A DNA stretch of 64,000 nucleotides from Curtobacterium sp. Leaf183. GTDB taxonomy: Bacteria > Actinomycetota > Actinomycetes > Actinomycetales > Microbacteriaceae. A program made the translations under genes and the position numbers. The stretch lies in NCBI RefSeq assembly GCF_001424385.1, contig NZ_LMPO01000007.1, forward strand, positions 135,253 through 199,252. The letters are read 5' to 3'. The notes under the pieces were generated by a model, which saw only the letters and a program-made list of their open reading frames with translations, did no database searches and was not told where the DNA came from. Position 1 is the first letter of the stretch. The number at the start of each line of letters is the position of its first letter. Positions 16,462 through 24,590 of the stretch are shown here, in pieces.

Positions 16462-17046
16462 TCAGCGCTCGGGTCGCGGGTACGGCGTCTCGCCGCGTCC
16501 GAGCATCCCCACCAGCTTGGCGATGCGGTTCGCGCGGGCGGTGGGGCTCGGGGCCGTCGTCACCCGTTGCAGCACGGCGTACCGGTTGGTCCCGTCCAGG
16601 TCCGCGAACAGGGCGGCCGCCGCGGGGTCGGCGTCGAGCGCGGACTGCAGGTCCTCGGGCACCGTGGCGCTCGCCGCGCCCGCGTACGCCCGGTCCCACC
16701 GGCCGTCCGCCTTCGCGCGGTCGACCTCCGCCTGGCCGCGGTCGCGCATCCGGCCCGCGGCGGTCAGCGTCGCGACCAGGCCGATGTTCCGTTCCGACCA
16801 CAGCGAGGCCTTCCGGCGCGGGGTGAACCGTTGCAGGAAGGTGGCCGCGTCACGCGAGCGTTTCTGCCCGTCGATCCAGCCCGAGCACAGCGCCTCGTCG
16901 AGTGCCTGGGCGTAGGTGAGCGTCGTCGGCTCGGTGGTGCCCTTCTTCGCCAGCACCAGCCAGACGCCGTCGGGTTCGTCGTCGTGCGCGACCAGCCAGG
17001 CACGCCAGGCATCGGCGTCGAGGACGACCAGCTCCGGTGCCACCAT
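16462..17046 (-). CDS. YdeI/OmpD-associated family protein
   Basis: A 194-residue soluble protein. The pattern VVLDADAWRAWLVAHDDEPDGVWLVLAKKG, then LTYAQALDEALCSGWIDGQ, FTPRRKASLWSERN and a later VPEDLQSALDADPAAAALF block is the YdeI (bacteriocin-protection/OmpD-associated) family, whose biochemical function is not established. The ATG at 17046 has TACGAT 6 nt upstream on the minus strand and is divergent from a small membrane protein. A longer open frame upstream is not plausible because it crosses the divergent gene. Confidence 0.9.
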   Translation of the reverse strand: MVAPELVVLDADAWRAWLVAHDDEPDGVWLVLAKKGTTEPTTLTYAQALDEALCSGWIDGQKRSRDAATFLQRFTPRRKASLWSERNIGLVATLTAAGRMRDRGQAEVDRAKADGRWDRAYAGAASATVPEDLQSALDADPAAAALFADLDGTNRYAVLQRVTTAPSPTARANRIAKLVGMLGRGETPYPRPER

Positions 17047-17139
17047 GCGCACATCGTAGGTCGTCGCGGACGAACCGGGCCGCCGACGACTACCTTCTGT
17101 CACATCCGGTCCACAGGGACCACGAAGGGAACACACACC

Positions 17140-17517
17140 ATGAGCGCATCTTCTGGGCGGCCGACCGCGGTCACCGTCTCGTTCTTCCTCTGGCTGATCA
17201 CCGTGGTGCTCGGCATCATCAGCGGCATCGTCGGGCTCTTCTCGATGAGCGGCAACCAGACCAACGGCATGGGCGGCGCCCTCGTCGCCGGCGGGGTGAT
17301 CGGCATCATCATCGCCCTGGTCGAGCTGTTCATCGTCTTCCGGATGCGCGACGGCCGCAACTGGGCCCGCATCGTGCTGCTGGTCCTGGCGATCCTGCAG
17401 GTCCTCGGCGTCGTGAGCGCCTTCAGCATCATCGGCACCATCGGCCTGGTCGCGGTCATCATCGCGACGATCCTGATGTTCCTGCCGGCGTCGAACGGCT
17501 ACTTCCGCCGCGGCTGA
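17140..17517 (+). CDS. small membrane protein, four TM helices
   Basis: A 125-residue protein with four hydrophobic segments (about 12-32, 44-66, 74-94 and 97-117) and a short basic loop (RMRDGRNWARIV) between the second and third. The layout and loop are common in actinobacterial DUF-type four-helix proteins; no function is known. It has a leader with GAAGGGA about 10 nt before the ATG and a TACCTT box further upstream. Confidence 0.8.
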   Translation: MSASSGRPTAVTVSFFLWLITVVLGIISGIVGLFSMSGNQTNGMGGALVAGGVIGIIIALVELFIVFRMRDGRNWARIVLLVLAILQVLGVVSAFSIIGTIGLVAVIIATILMFLPASNGYFRRG

Positions 17518-17559
17518 GCCACAGGGCGCGGGCGTGCAGCCCGCACCGCACCGCAGAAC

Positions 17560-17595
17560 GGACACAGCACCACGGGATCCCGTGGTGCTGTGTCC
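17560..17595. terminator. 36-bp perfect palindrome, convergent junction
   Basis: Two 18 bp arms (each with ACAGCACCACGGGA or its complement) meet without spacer. It lies between the stops of the four-helix membrane protein and the convergent flavin oxidase. Its sequence is unrelated to the GGGAGGC palindrome family. Probably a bidirectional terminator; no T tract follows on either side. Confidence 0.8.
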
Positions 17596-17644
17596 GTCCC
17601 GGCGTGCAGTGCCGTTCCGCCCGCGCCCGCATCGGCGCCGCGGC

Positions 17645-19201
17645 TCAGACCCAGTGCGGCTGCGCGAACACCCCGTGCGGATCGGCCTGCTCGGCGATGC
17701 GGTGCAACCGTGAGGTGTTGACGTCGAAGTACGCCGACGGGTCGGTGATCGCGGCGTCGCAGTAGTTCGCGTACGCCGCATCGCCCCACGCCGGACGCAT
17801 CGCCGAGCGGAACCCGCGCACGTACCGGTCGAACGGCGCCGGGTCGCTGCCGTTCGCGAAGACCGCCGTGTACTGCACGGTGCACAGCGCCGACCGCCAC
17901 GGGAACGGGGTGTCCGTCCGCCCGACGTCGGCCACGACCCCGCCGAGGGCGTCGAGCGCGACACCGCCCTCCTGCATCCCGGAGACGTCGGACGCACCCG
18001 CGGCCTGCTGCACCAGCACGTCGATCTGCGCGTCGGACAGCGCCGTGGTCCCGATCGACGACGTCGCCGCCTCGGACACCCGCTGCGGCTTCCCCGCCAG
18101 CTGCGCCATCGCAGCGCCGTAGCTGAGCTCCGTCGCGGTGTGCGACGTCGGAGTCACCCCGACGGACGCGATGAAACCGTCGACGGAGGTGTCTGCGCCC
18201 GACTTCTCGCCGGTCCACGTTCCCGTGACGGTCACGGTCGGTGTGCTGTGTCGCGACCCGGCCAGCAGTTTCAGGGTCGACCACAGCTTCGGGTCCGCCC
18301 GGGGCGCCCAGGCCTGCCAGGCACGCACGACCGCCGCAGCGGCAGACCAGGGGAAGACGACGGTGAAGAGCAGCACGGGAGGCGCGGGTTGCGTCCGCAG
18401 CGTCATCGACGTCACGACGCCGACCGTCCCGCCACCCCCGCCACGGCTGGCCCAGAACAGGTCCGGGTCCGACGACGCGGACGTCTCGTGCACGGTCCCG
18501 TCCGCGGTGACCATCGTGACGGCGGTCACCTGGTCGGCGGTGAGCCCGAACGACCGGACGAGCACCCCCACGCCACCGCCGAGGGTCAGGCCGCCGATGC
18601 CGACCGTCGGACAGGAGCCCGAGCCGATGGCACGTCCGGCATCGGCCAGGGTCGCGTAGACGTCCGCGAGCCGCGCGCCGGGGCCCACCGTCACCGAGTC
18701 GCCGGACACCTGGACACCGTCGAGGTCCGCGGTGCTGATCACGAGCGACCGGGGGACGTCCGTGCCCGCGGCGCCGCCGGCCGACCACCCCGTGTACGAG
18801 TGACCGCCAGCGCGGAGTGCCACGGGGGTGTTCGTGTTCCGCGCGAACGCCAGCCCCGCGGCGACGTCGTCCGTGTCCGCCACGCGGAGGATGCCCCGCG
18901 GGTCGGCGTCGTCGTAGCGGGGGTTCTCGAGCACGCGGGCACCGTCCCATCCCTGCGAGCCGGATCTGAGCAGCGTGCCGGACACGGCCGCGGCCAACGC
19001 GTCCCAGGTGGTCGGACCGGTCCCGCCCGACGACGGCGACGCGGATCCGGACGGCGTGGAGTCGGACGGTGCGGACGAGGGTGACCCCGACGGCTTCGGT
19101 GCGGGTCCGCTGCACGCGGCGAGCACCCCCGCCAGTCCCAGGCCGACTCCCCCGGCGATGAGTCCCCTGCGGGTGGTGCTGCTGGACGGTCGTTCGCTCA
19201 C
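17645..19201 (-). CDS. exported FAD-linked oxidase with BBE domain
   Basis: A 518-residue flavoprotein of the berberine-bridge-enzyme/glucooligosaccharide-oxidase type. Residues 11-12 (RR) begin a Tat-like signal and LAAC at 27-30 is a lipobox, so it should be a surface lipoprotein exported folded; a Ser/Pro/Gly linker covers 31-64. The FAD domain has H134 in GGHSYTGW and C197 in SGSCPTVGIGG, the two residues that link FAD covalently at two points in this family. The C-terminal NYCDAAITDP block is the BBE domain. It probably oxidises sugars or alcohols to acids and releases H2O2. Starts at GTG, with TAGACA 6 nt upstream. Confidence 0.92.
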   Translation of the reverse strand: MSERPSSSTTRRGLIAGGVGLGLAGVLAACSGPAPKPSGSPSSAPSDSTPSGSASPSSGGTGPTTWDALAAAVSGTLLRSGSQGWDGARVLENPRYDDADPRGILRVADTDDVAAGLAFARNTNTPVALRAGGHSYTGWSAGGAAGTDVPRSLVISTADLDGVQVSGDSVTVGPGARLADVYATLADAGRAIGSGSCPTVGIGGLTLGGGVGVLVRSFGLTADQVTAVTMVTADGTVHETSASSDPDLFWASRGGGGGTVGVVTSMTLRTQPAPPVLLFTVVFPWSAAAAVVRAWQAWAPRADPKLWSTLKLLAGSRHSTPTVTVTGTWTGEKSGADTSVDGFIASVGVTPTSHTATELSYGAAMAQLAGKPQRVSEAATSSIGTTALSDAQIDVLVQQAAGASDVSGMQEGGVALDALGGVVADVGRTDTPFPWRSALCTVQYTAVFANGSDPAPFDRYVRGFRSAMRPAWGDAAYANYCDAAITDPSAYFDVNTSRLHRIAEQADPHGVFAQPHWV

Positions 19202-19210
19202 GGAACCTGT

Positions 19211-19738
19211 CTACGCCTCCGTCGAGCTGATGCGGACGGCTCCGGCCCAGTCGTGCACCCATGCCGGCAGCTCCCGGTCCGCCGGGGCCCCGCCGAGGGC
19301 GTCGAGCAACTCCGCCGATGGAACCGTGCCGCCGCTGGTCCGCAGGAAGCGTGCCTGCACCACCGCACGGGCGACGACGGACCCGCGCCGCACGAACGTC
19401 TGCTCCATGTACGCGGCCCGGTCGTCCACCCCGAGCACGCGGGTCACGAGCTCGAACCGTTGCCCGAGCGTCAGCGACCGCTTGTACGTGATCGTCTGCG
19501 CGGCGACGACCGGGTACCAGCCACGATCGGTCAGCGACTGCCAGAACCCGGAGCGGAGCATCAGGTCCATCCGGCCCAGGTCGAGCATCGACAGGTACTT
19601 GCCGTTGTTGACGTGCCGCAGCGGGTCGAGGTCGGTCGGCACCACGCGGAACGGCGTCCTCGCCTCGTCCCACAGCGACAGGCGGCGCGCTCGCCGGGTC
19701 CGGAGACGAAGGAGCAGCAGCCGGAAGTACAGGTTCAC
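19211..19738 (-). CDS. acyl-CoA thioesterase family protein (hotdog fold)
   Basis: A 175-residue single-hotdog protein. [18 protein letters not shown] carries the catalytic Asp/Asn region of 4-hydroxybenzoyl-CoA-thioesterase-like proteins, and the central helix [14 protein letters not shown] and the [17 protein letters not shown] strand pair fit. I chose the GTG at 19738 because related proteins begin with a [13 protein letters not shown] basic-hydrophobic segment; an ATG at 19780 would overlap the divergent aldo/keto reductase gene. It ends 9 bp before the flavin oxidase start in the same direction, so the two may be co-transcribed. Confidence 0.85.
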   Translation of the reverse strand: MNLYFRLLLLRLRTRRARRLSLWDEARTPFRVVPTDLDPLRHVNNGKYLSMLDLGRMDLMLRSGFWQSLTDRGWYPVVAAQTITYKRSLTLGQRFELVTRVLGVDDRAAYMEQTFVRRGSVVARAVVQARFLRTSGGTVPSAELLDALGGAPADRELPAWVHDWAGAVRISSTEA

Positions 19739-19770
19739 GCTCTGATCACAGCACGAGTAGACCGGGATGC

Positions 19771-20757
<987 letters not shown>

Positions 20758-20770
20758 AACCGACCAGGAG

Positions 20771-20816
20771 ACGGACGGAAGGCCCGTGGCGACCCCGCCA
20801 CGGGCCTCCCGTCCGT
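20771..20816. terminator. 46-bp palindrome, one mismatch, convergent junction
   Basis: Arms of 21 bp with a single mismatch surround ACCC; they contain ACGGACGG and GGCCCGTGGCG with their complements. The mismatch becomes a G-U pair when transcribed from the minus strand. It follows the AKR stop by 13 bp and precedes the stop of the convergent FBP gene. A divergent member of the GGGAGGC palindrome family. Confidence 0.75.
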
Positions 20817-20829
20817 GTTGGGGTGTGGG

Positions 20830-21312
20830 TCAGACCTCGGCGGCGAAGCCCGCCGCGCGCACCTGCAGGTCCTCGATGCGCCGCAGGCGTGCGGCCTGCA
20901 CGTCGAAGCCCTCGTAGGCCAACGGCGGGGTCTTCCGGACGTTGCTCGAGCACTGGAAGTCCTCGCACACCAGGGTGCCGACGGTGTTGCCGTTCCGGCC
21001 CGCCTTGCCGGAGCGCTTGGCGCTCCAGAACACCACGTCGTTCGGCAGCTGCACGTCCTGGCACCACGAGCACTGGGCCCGGGAGCGAGGCGACGCCTCG
21101 GCCTGGCGGAACAGGATCCCGACCAGGCCGCCGTCGAGCGTCGGCACGACGACGTACGCGCGCCGTCCGATCTTGGGGTCGCGCCAGCCGAGGAAGTCCA
21201 GGTCGTCCCAGACGATCGTGTCGAAGCCGGCGGGCAGTGTGACGTCGCTCGTCTCCTTGCGCGAGGCGTTGACGAAGGACGTGCGGATGGTGGTCTCGCT
21301 GATGGGCAGCAT
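20830..21312 (-). CDS. FBP domain protein (elongation-factor-G-binding-like zinc finger)
   Basis: A 160-residue protein matching the actinobacterial stand-alone FBP family. The C-terminal treble-clef zinc finger is visible as CSWCQD and, about 40 residues later, CEDFQCSSNVR; between them is VVFWSAKRSGKAGRNGNTVGT. In elongation-factor-G-binding proteins (FusB type) this finger contacts EF-G and helps clear stalled ribosomes; in stand-alone proteins the role is inferred. There is no promoter box at the start codon, and an inverted repeat lies just upstream. Confidence 0.85.
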   Translation of the reverse strand: MLPISETTIRTSFVNASRKETSDVTLPAGFDTIVWDDLDFLGWRDPKIGRRAYVVVPTLDGGLVGILFRQAEASPRSRAQCSWCQDVQLPNDVVFWSAKRSGKAGRNGNTVGTLVCEDFQCSSNVRKTPPLAYEGFDVQAARLRRIEDLQVRAAGFAAEV

Positions 21313-21333
21313 GGTGTGAACCGTTCTGTGGTG

Positions 21334-21368
21334 CCGTCCGGGGCGCCCATGGGCGTCGCGCCGGACGG
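21334..21368. other. inverted repeat upstream of the FBP gene
   Basis: CCGTCCGG (21334-21341) and CCGGACGG (21361-21368) flank a further small dyad GGCGCCC/GGGCG. It lies in the 162 bp between the FBP gene start and the end of the methyltransferase-like gene, both on the minus strand. It may terminate the upstream gene or form a leader structure for the FBP mRNA. Confidence 0.45.
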
Positions 21369-21474
21369 TGCTTCCGGGAGGGGGTCGACGAGCGCGGCCG
21401 CGTCGGACGACACAGCCGGGGTCGTCAGGCCCTGATGCCGGCGTGGACGCCGACGACCTCCTGGGGACGATTGC

Positions 21475-22149
21475 TCACGAGGTCAGCCTAGGACCCGCTG
21501 TCAAGAGCACGACCGACCCGTCGTACGTGGGCTGGACGCGCAGGTGCCCGTACCGGTCGTCCCAGGCGCCGGTCTTGAGCGCGGTGCGGAGCGCGGCGAC
21601 CGAGCGCCGGGCACTCATCTCGTCGACCAGTGCCCAGGCCGGGTCGGCCCGGCGCACGTCGGCGTCGAGCAGCCGCTCCGGCCGCGCGTAGAACGCCTCG
21701 GCGAACCGCTCGACGCTCGTGAACGGGACCGGCAGCCGGGTGGTCGTGACCTCGTCGCCGAGCGCCGCGGCGATGCGGTCGAGCGCGGGGTGGCGCGCCG
21801 CGTCGGCGGCCGTGACGTCGGGGGCGTACTCGGCCAGCCAGTGCTCGGGGATCCGCGCGGGGTCCCGCGTCAGGACCACCACCGGACCGGTGGTGGCGCG
21901 CCGGACCTCGGCGAGCACGTGCTCCGGGTCTGACCAGTCCTGCACGCAGAAGGCGGCGACGGCGGCGTCCGCGGCGGGGAGCGGGCCGGTCGGGTCCTCG
22001 ACGGTCGTCACGTCGACGGCGTTCGGGACGTACTGGACGCTGCCGGCGCCGAGGGCCAGCACGGTCCGAGCCTCCCCGAGGGCCTTGGCGACCGCGCGGG
22101 CGAACGCGGGTTCGGCGCGGTGGTCGGTGCTGGCGCCGGGGGTGCTCAC
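21475..22149 (-). CDS. class I methyltransferase-like protein
   Basis: A 224-residue protein that looks like a small S-adenosylmethionine-dependent methyltransferase. VLALGAGSVQYVP corresponds to the GxGxG motif I, VEDPTG and the AAFCVQDWSDPEHVLAEVRR stretch to motifs II-IV, and a VVVLTRDP strand follows. Motif I is weaker than usual (GAGSV). The substrate is unknown. It starts at GTG with TAGGCT 6 nt upstream on the minus strand and is divergent from the small membrane protein at 22200. Confidence 0.78.
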   Translation of the reverse strand: MSTPGASTDHRAEPAFARAVAKALGEARTVLALGAGSVQYVPNAVDVTTVEDPTGPLPAADAAVAAFCVQDWSDPEHVLAEVRRATTGPVVVLTRDPARIPEHWLAEYAPDVTAADAARHPALDRIAAALGDEVTTTRLPVPFTSVERFAEAFYARPERLLDADVRRADPAWALVDEMSARRSVAALRTALKTGAWDDRYGHLRVQPTYDGSVVLLTAGPRLTS

Positions 22150-22199
22150 GCGGTCAGCCTACGGCGGCGTCGATCCGCGGCGCCGGTAGGGTCGATCGC

Positions 22200-22430
22200 G
22201 TGATGTCTTCGGGGTTCAGCATCTTCGCCGTGCCGTACGTGGTCTTCCTGCTCGCGATAGCGGTGCTGACCGTGGCGCTCATCGTGCTCGTGTTCGCCGC
22301 GATCCGGGTGCTGCGGCTGTCAGCCCGCGAGCGGGTCCTGCGCATCGCCGCACTCGAGCGCACCGCGTTCCTGCAGGACTTCGACGACACGCACGGCGAC
22401 GACGGTGAGGCACCGGGCACCACCGCGTAG
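22200..22430 (+). CDS. small single-span membrane protein
   Basis: A 76-residue protein with a long hydrophobic helix at about 8-38, a basic stretch (RVLRLSARERVLR) and an acidic C-terminal tail (DFDDTHGDDGE). No family is recognised. The GTG at 22200 is followed immediately by an ATG; the GTG is favoured because TAGGGT (22187-22192) lies 7 nt before it, the same spacing and bases as at the TetR gene at 1968. Confidence 0.7.
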   Translation: MMSSGFSIFAVPYVVFLLAIAVLTVALIVLVFAAIRVLRLSARERVLRIAALERTAFLQDFDDTHGDDGEAPGTTA

Positions 22431-22495
22431 CGCGCGACCCGCCGCGGGGCCGATGCGCCGCCGAGCGTGGCCTGCCGCGGGGACGACAGGTCCGT

Positions 22496-22606
22496 TGTCG
22501 TACGACATCGGCGGTGTCGTTCCGACTCGGCACGGCGCCGACCGTACTGATGCTTGCCGGCGAGGCGACAAATACGCTGTCGTACGACGTCGGCGGTGTC
22601 GTTCCG
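22496..22606. repeat. two copies of a 29-bp direct repeat with GTCGTACGAC palindromes
   Basis: Copies at 22496-22524 and 22578-22606 start 82 bp apart and differ at one base (TGTCGTACGACRTCGGCGG, then TGTCGTTCCG). Each contains the perfect 10 bp palindrome GTCGTACGAC. They lie in the 209 bp gap between convergent stop codons, where no credible gene or hairpin terminator is seen. Confidence 0.75.
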
Positions 22607-22639
22607 CGTCGGTGTCCGCCGCCGCGCCGTCGGTCGCGC

Positions 22640-23521
22640 TCAGGCCTCGGCCGCGACCTGTTCGGCGCGCTCCGTGGCGGCCCAGCTGCCCAGCAGTGCG
22701 ATCGACCGCTCGGACTCGGAGCCGGGTTCGGCGCTGTACGTGAACATGGTCAGGCCGGGGTCGGCGACCAGGTCGAGCGCCTCGTAGTCGAGCTCGAGCA
22801 CGCCGACGACGGGGTGGTCGAGCCGCTTCTTGCCGCTGCGGTGCAGACGCACGTCGTGCTCGGCCCACCACGTGCGGAACTCCTCGCTGCGGGTGGACAG
22901 TTCGCCGACGAGCGTCACGAGCCCGGGCTCGCAGGGGTTCGCGACCGCGGCCGCCCGGAGGATCGCGACCGAGTCACGCGCCGTCCGGGGCCAGTCCACG
23001 AAGAAGGTCCGCGCCGCCGGGTCGAGGAACGTGAAGCGCGCGGAGTTCACCGGACGACCCGGGCCGGCGAACATCGGTGCGTACAGCGCGCGACCGAGCT
23101 CGTTCGCCGCCAAGGCGTCGCCGCGCTCGTTCCGGACCCACGCCGGCGCGCCGGTGATGGCGTCGAGCAGTCGCTGCACACCCGGGCGGATCCGGGTCGG
23201 CATGGTCCGGTGCATCGTCTTCACGCCCGAGTTCGCCAGGCGGGCGAGGTCCCACAGGTGCGTCCGCTCGTCCTCGTCGAGCTGGAGTGCGCCGACCAGG
23301 CCCTCGAGCACGCTGTCCGAGACGCCCTTGAGCGTGCCGCGTTCGAGCCGTGTGTAGTAGTCGACGCTGACACCGGCGAGCATCGCGACCTCGTGCCGAC
23401 GCAGCCCCGGCACCCGCCGGACCCCGCCGCCGAACGAGGGCATGCCCGCCTGGTCCGGCGTGATCCGCGCCCGCCGGGAGGACAGGAAGTCGCGGATCTC
23501 GTTGCGCACGTCGATACCCAT
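22640..23521 (-). CDS. XRE-family regulator with MmyB-like ligand-binding domain
   Basis: A 293-residue transcription factor. The helix-turn-helix covers about residues 5-85 (GLRRHEVAMLAGVSVDYYTRLERG); the rest is the MmyB-type PAS-like ligand-binding domain with WVRNERGDALAANELGRALY, FFVDWPRTARDSVAILR and EEFRTWWAEHDVR blocks. In actinobacteria such proteins typically bind fatty acids and control a neighbouring SDR. TAGCCT lies 7 nt before the ATG on the minus strand. Divergent from the SDR at 23609, with a 16 bp palindrome between them. Confidence 0.94.
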   Translation of the reverse strand: MGIDVRNEIRDFLSSRRARITPDQAGMPSFGGGVRRVPGLRRHEVAMLAGVSVDYYTRLERGTLKGVSDSVLEGLVGALQLDEDERTHLWDLARLANSGVKTMHRTMPTRIRPGVQRLLDAITGAPAWVRNERGDALAANELGRALYAPMFAGPGRPVNSARFTFLDPAARTFFVDWPRTARDSVAILRAAAVANPCEPGLVTLVGELSTRSEEFRTWWAEHDVRLHRSGKKRLDHPVVGVLELDYEALDLVADPGLTMFTYSAEPGSESERSIALLGSWAATERAEQVAAEA

Positions 23522-23542
23522 GCCGAGAAGGCTACGTCCTGG

Positions 23543-23558
23543 TGCCTGACGTCAGGCA
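23543..23558. promoter_or_regulatory. putative MmyB-type operator TGCCTGACGTCAGGCA
   Basis: A perfect 16 bp palindrome in the 87 bp between the divergent regulator and SDR genes, 9 bp upstream of the regulator's -10 box (23529-23534). It overlaps the position expected for the regulator's -35 element, so autorepression and control of the SDR are likely. Confidence 0.7.
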
Positions 23559-23608
23559 GGTACCACCGTGCCCCGTCTCGCCCCCGTGCACAGCGGCAGC
23601 ATGGGCGC

Positions 23609-24448
23609 ATGACCACCACTTCCGACACCACCTGGTTCATCACCGGCTGCTCGACCGGGCTGGGTCGTGCGTTCGCCGAGGCCGTCCTGGCCGCCGGCGG
23701 CTCCGTCGTCGTCACCGCCCGCGATGCCGCCCGCGTGCAGGACATCGCCGACACCGCGCCCGACCGCGCGCTCGCCCTGGCGCTCGACGTCACGGACCCC
23801 GACGCCGTGACGGCCGCCGTGGCCGCTGCCGAGGAGCGGTTCGGCCGCGTCGACGTCCTCGTCAACAACGCCGGGTACGGCTACCGCGCCGCGGTCGAGG
23901 AGGGCGAGCCCGAGGCCGTCCGGACGCTCTTCGACACCCACGTCCACGGCCCGACCGGGCTGATCCGCGCCGTCCTGCCGGGGATGCGAGCGCGCGGGAC
24001 CGGCACGATCGTGAACATCTCCTCGATCGGCGCCCGCATCTCGCCCGAGGGCTCCGGCTACTACGCGGCGGTCAAGGCCGCGCTCGAGGCCCTGTCGCTC
24101 TCCCTCCGCAAGGAGGTCGCGCCGCTCGGCATCGACGTCATGGTCGTCGAGCCCGGCGGGTTCCGCACCGACTTCGCGGGGCGCTCGCTGACCCAGTCCG
24201 CCACCCCGATCGAGGCCTACGCTGACACCGCCGGCAAGCGGCGCATCGAGCACGACACCGCCCACGGCACACAGCCCGGTGACCCGGCGAAGGCGGCGCA
24301 GGCGCTCATCACCGCGGTCGAGTCCGACGCGACGCCGTTCATGCTGCTGCTCGGCAACGACGCGTCCGACGGGTTCCGTGCCGCGCTCGACGCGCTCCGC
24401 TCCGAGGTGGACGCGTGGGAGTCGGTGAGTCGGGGCACGGACTTCTGA
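23609..24448 (+). CDS. SDR family oxidoreductase (MmyB-controlled type)
   Basis: A 279-residue classical SDR: TGCSTGLG at 12-19, NNAG at 86-89, serines at 138-139 (NISSIG) and Y152/K156 (YYAAVK). The GCSTGLGRAFAEA variant is typical of the subgroup found next to MmyB-type regulators. The ATG at 23609 is the only start that fits the divergent arrangement; CAGCAT lies 6 nt upstream. Function is probably reduction of a keto or hydroxy lipid or xenobiotic. Confidence 0.93.
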   Translation: MTTTSDTTWFITGCSTGLGRAFAEAVLAAGGSVVVTARDAARVQDIADTAPDRALALALDVTDPDAVTAAVAAAEERFGRVDVLVNNAGYGYRAAVEEGEPEAVRTLFDTHVHGPTGLIRAVLPGMRARGTGTIVNISSIGARISPEGSGYYAAVKAALEALSLSLRKEVAPLGIDVMVVEPGGFRTDFAGRSLTQSATPIEAYADTAGKRRIEHDTAHGTQPGDPAKAAQALITAVESDATPFMLLLGNDASDGFRAALDALRSEVDAWESVSRGTDF

Positions 24449-24459
24449 CGCTCGCACAG

Positions 24460-24505
24460 ACGGACGGGAGGCCCGGTGCCAGCTGGCACCGGGCCTCCCG
24501 TCCGT
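24460..24505. terminator. 46-bp perfect palindrome (GGGAGGC family)
   Basis: Two 23 bp arms, perfectly complementary, with centre GGTGCCAGCTGGCACC and outer ACGGACGGGAGGCCC. It begins 11 bp after the SDR stop and is followed without a gap by a 17-bp tandem repeat. The best-formed copy of the family. Confidence 0.85.
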
Positions 24506-24590
24506 CACGTGGTGACGCGGATCACGTGGTGACGCGGATCACGTGGTGACGCGGATCACGTGGTGACGCGGATCACGTGGTGACTCGGGT
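24506..24590. repeat. 5 x 17-bp tandem repeat at the 3' end of the CNNM/CBS gene
   Basis: CACGTGGTGACGCGGAT is repeated four times exactly (24506-24573) and once with two changes (24574-24590). A further partial unit continues into the last codons of the minus-strand CNNM/CBS gene, whose TGA (TCA at 24590-24592) is therefore part of the repeat. The repeat abuts a palindromic terminator. Confidence 0.9.

Noticed and set aside
16462..17997. A 511-codon version of the YdeI-like protein
   Set aside because: The extension crosses the divergent membrane-protein gene and its promoter; the start at 17046 has a -10 box 6 nt upstream and gives the usual family length.
22496..22606. Insertion-sequence ends or attachment-site pair
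   Set aside because: The repeats are direct, 82 bp apart and enclose no transposase or integrase fragment; no target duplication is seen.
22514..24448. A 644-codon version of the SDR gene starting at 22514
   Set aside because: The N-terminal 365 residues are antisense to the MmyB-type regulator and lack any recognisable domain; the SDR starts at 23609 with its cofactor motif at the usual distance from the N-terminus.
24506..24590. CRISPR-like array
   Set aside because: Units are 17 bp and directly adjacent without spacers; there are no cas genes. The same holds for the arrays at 13339 and 55298.
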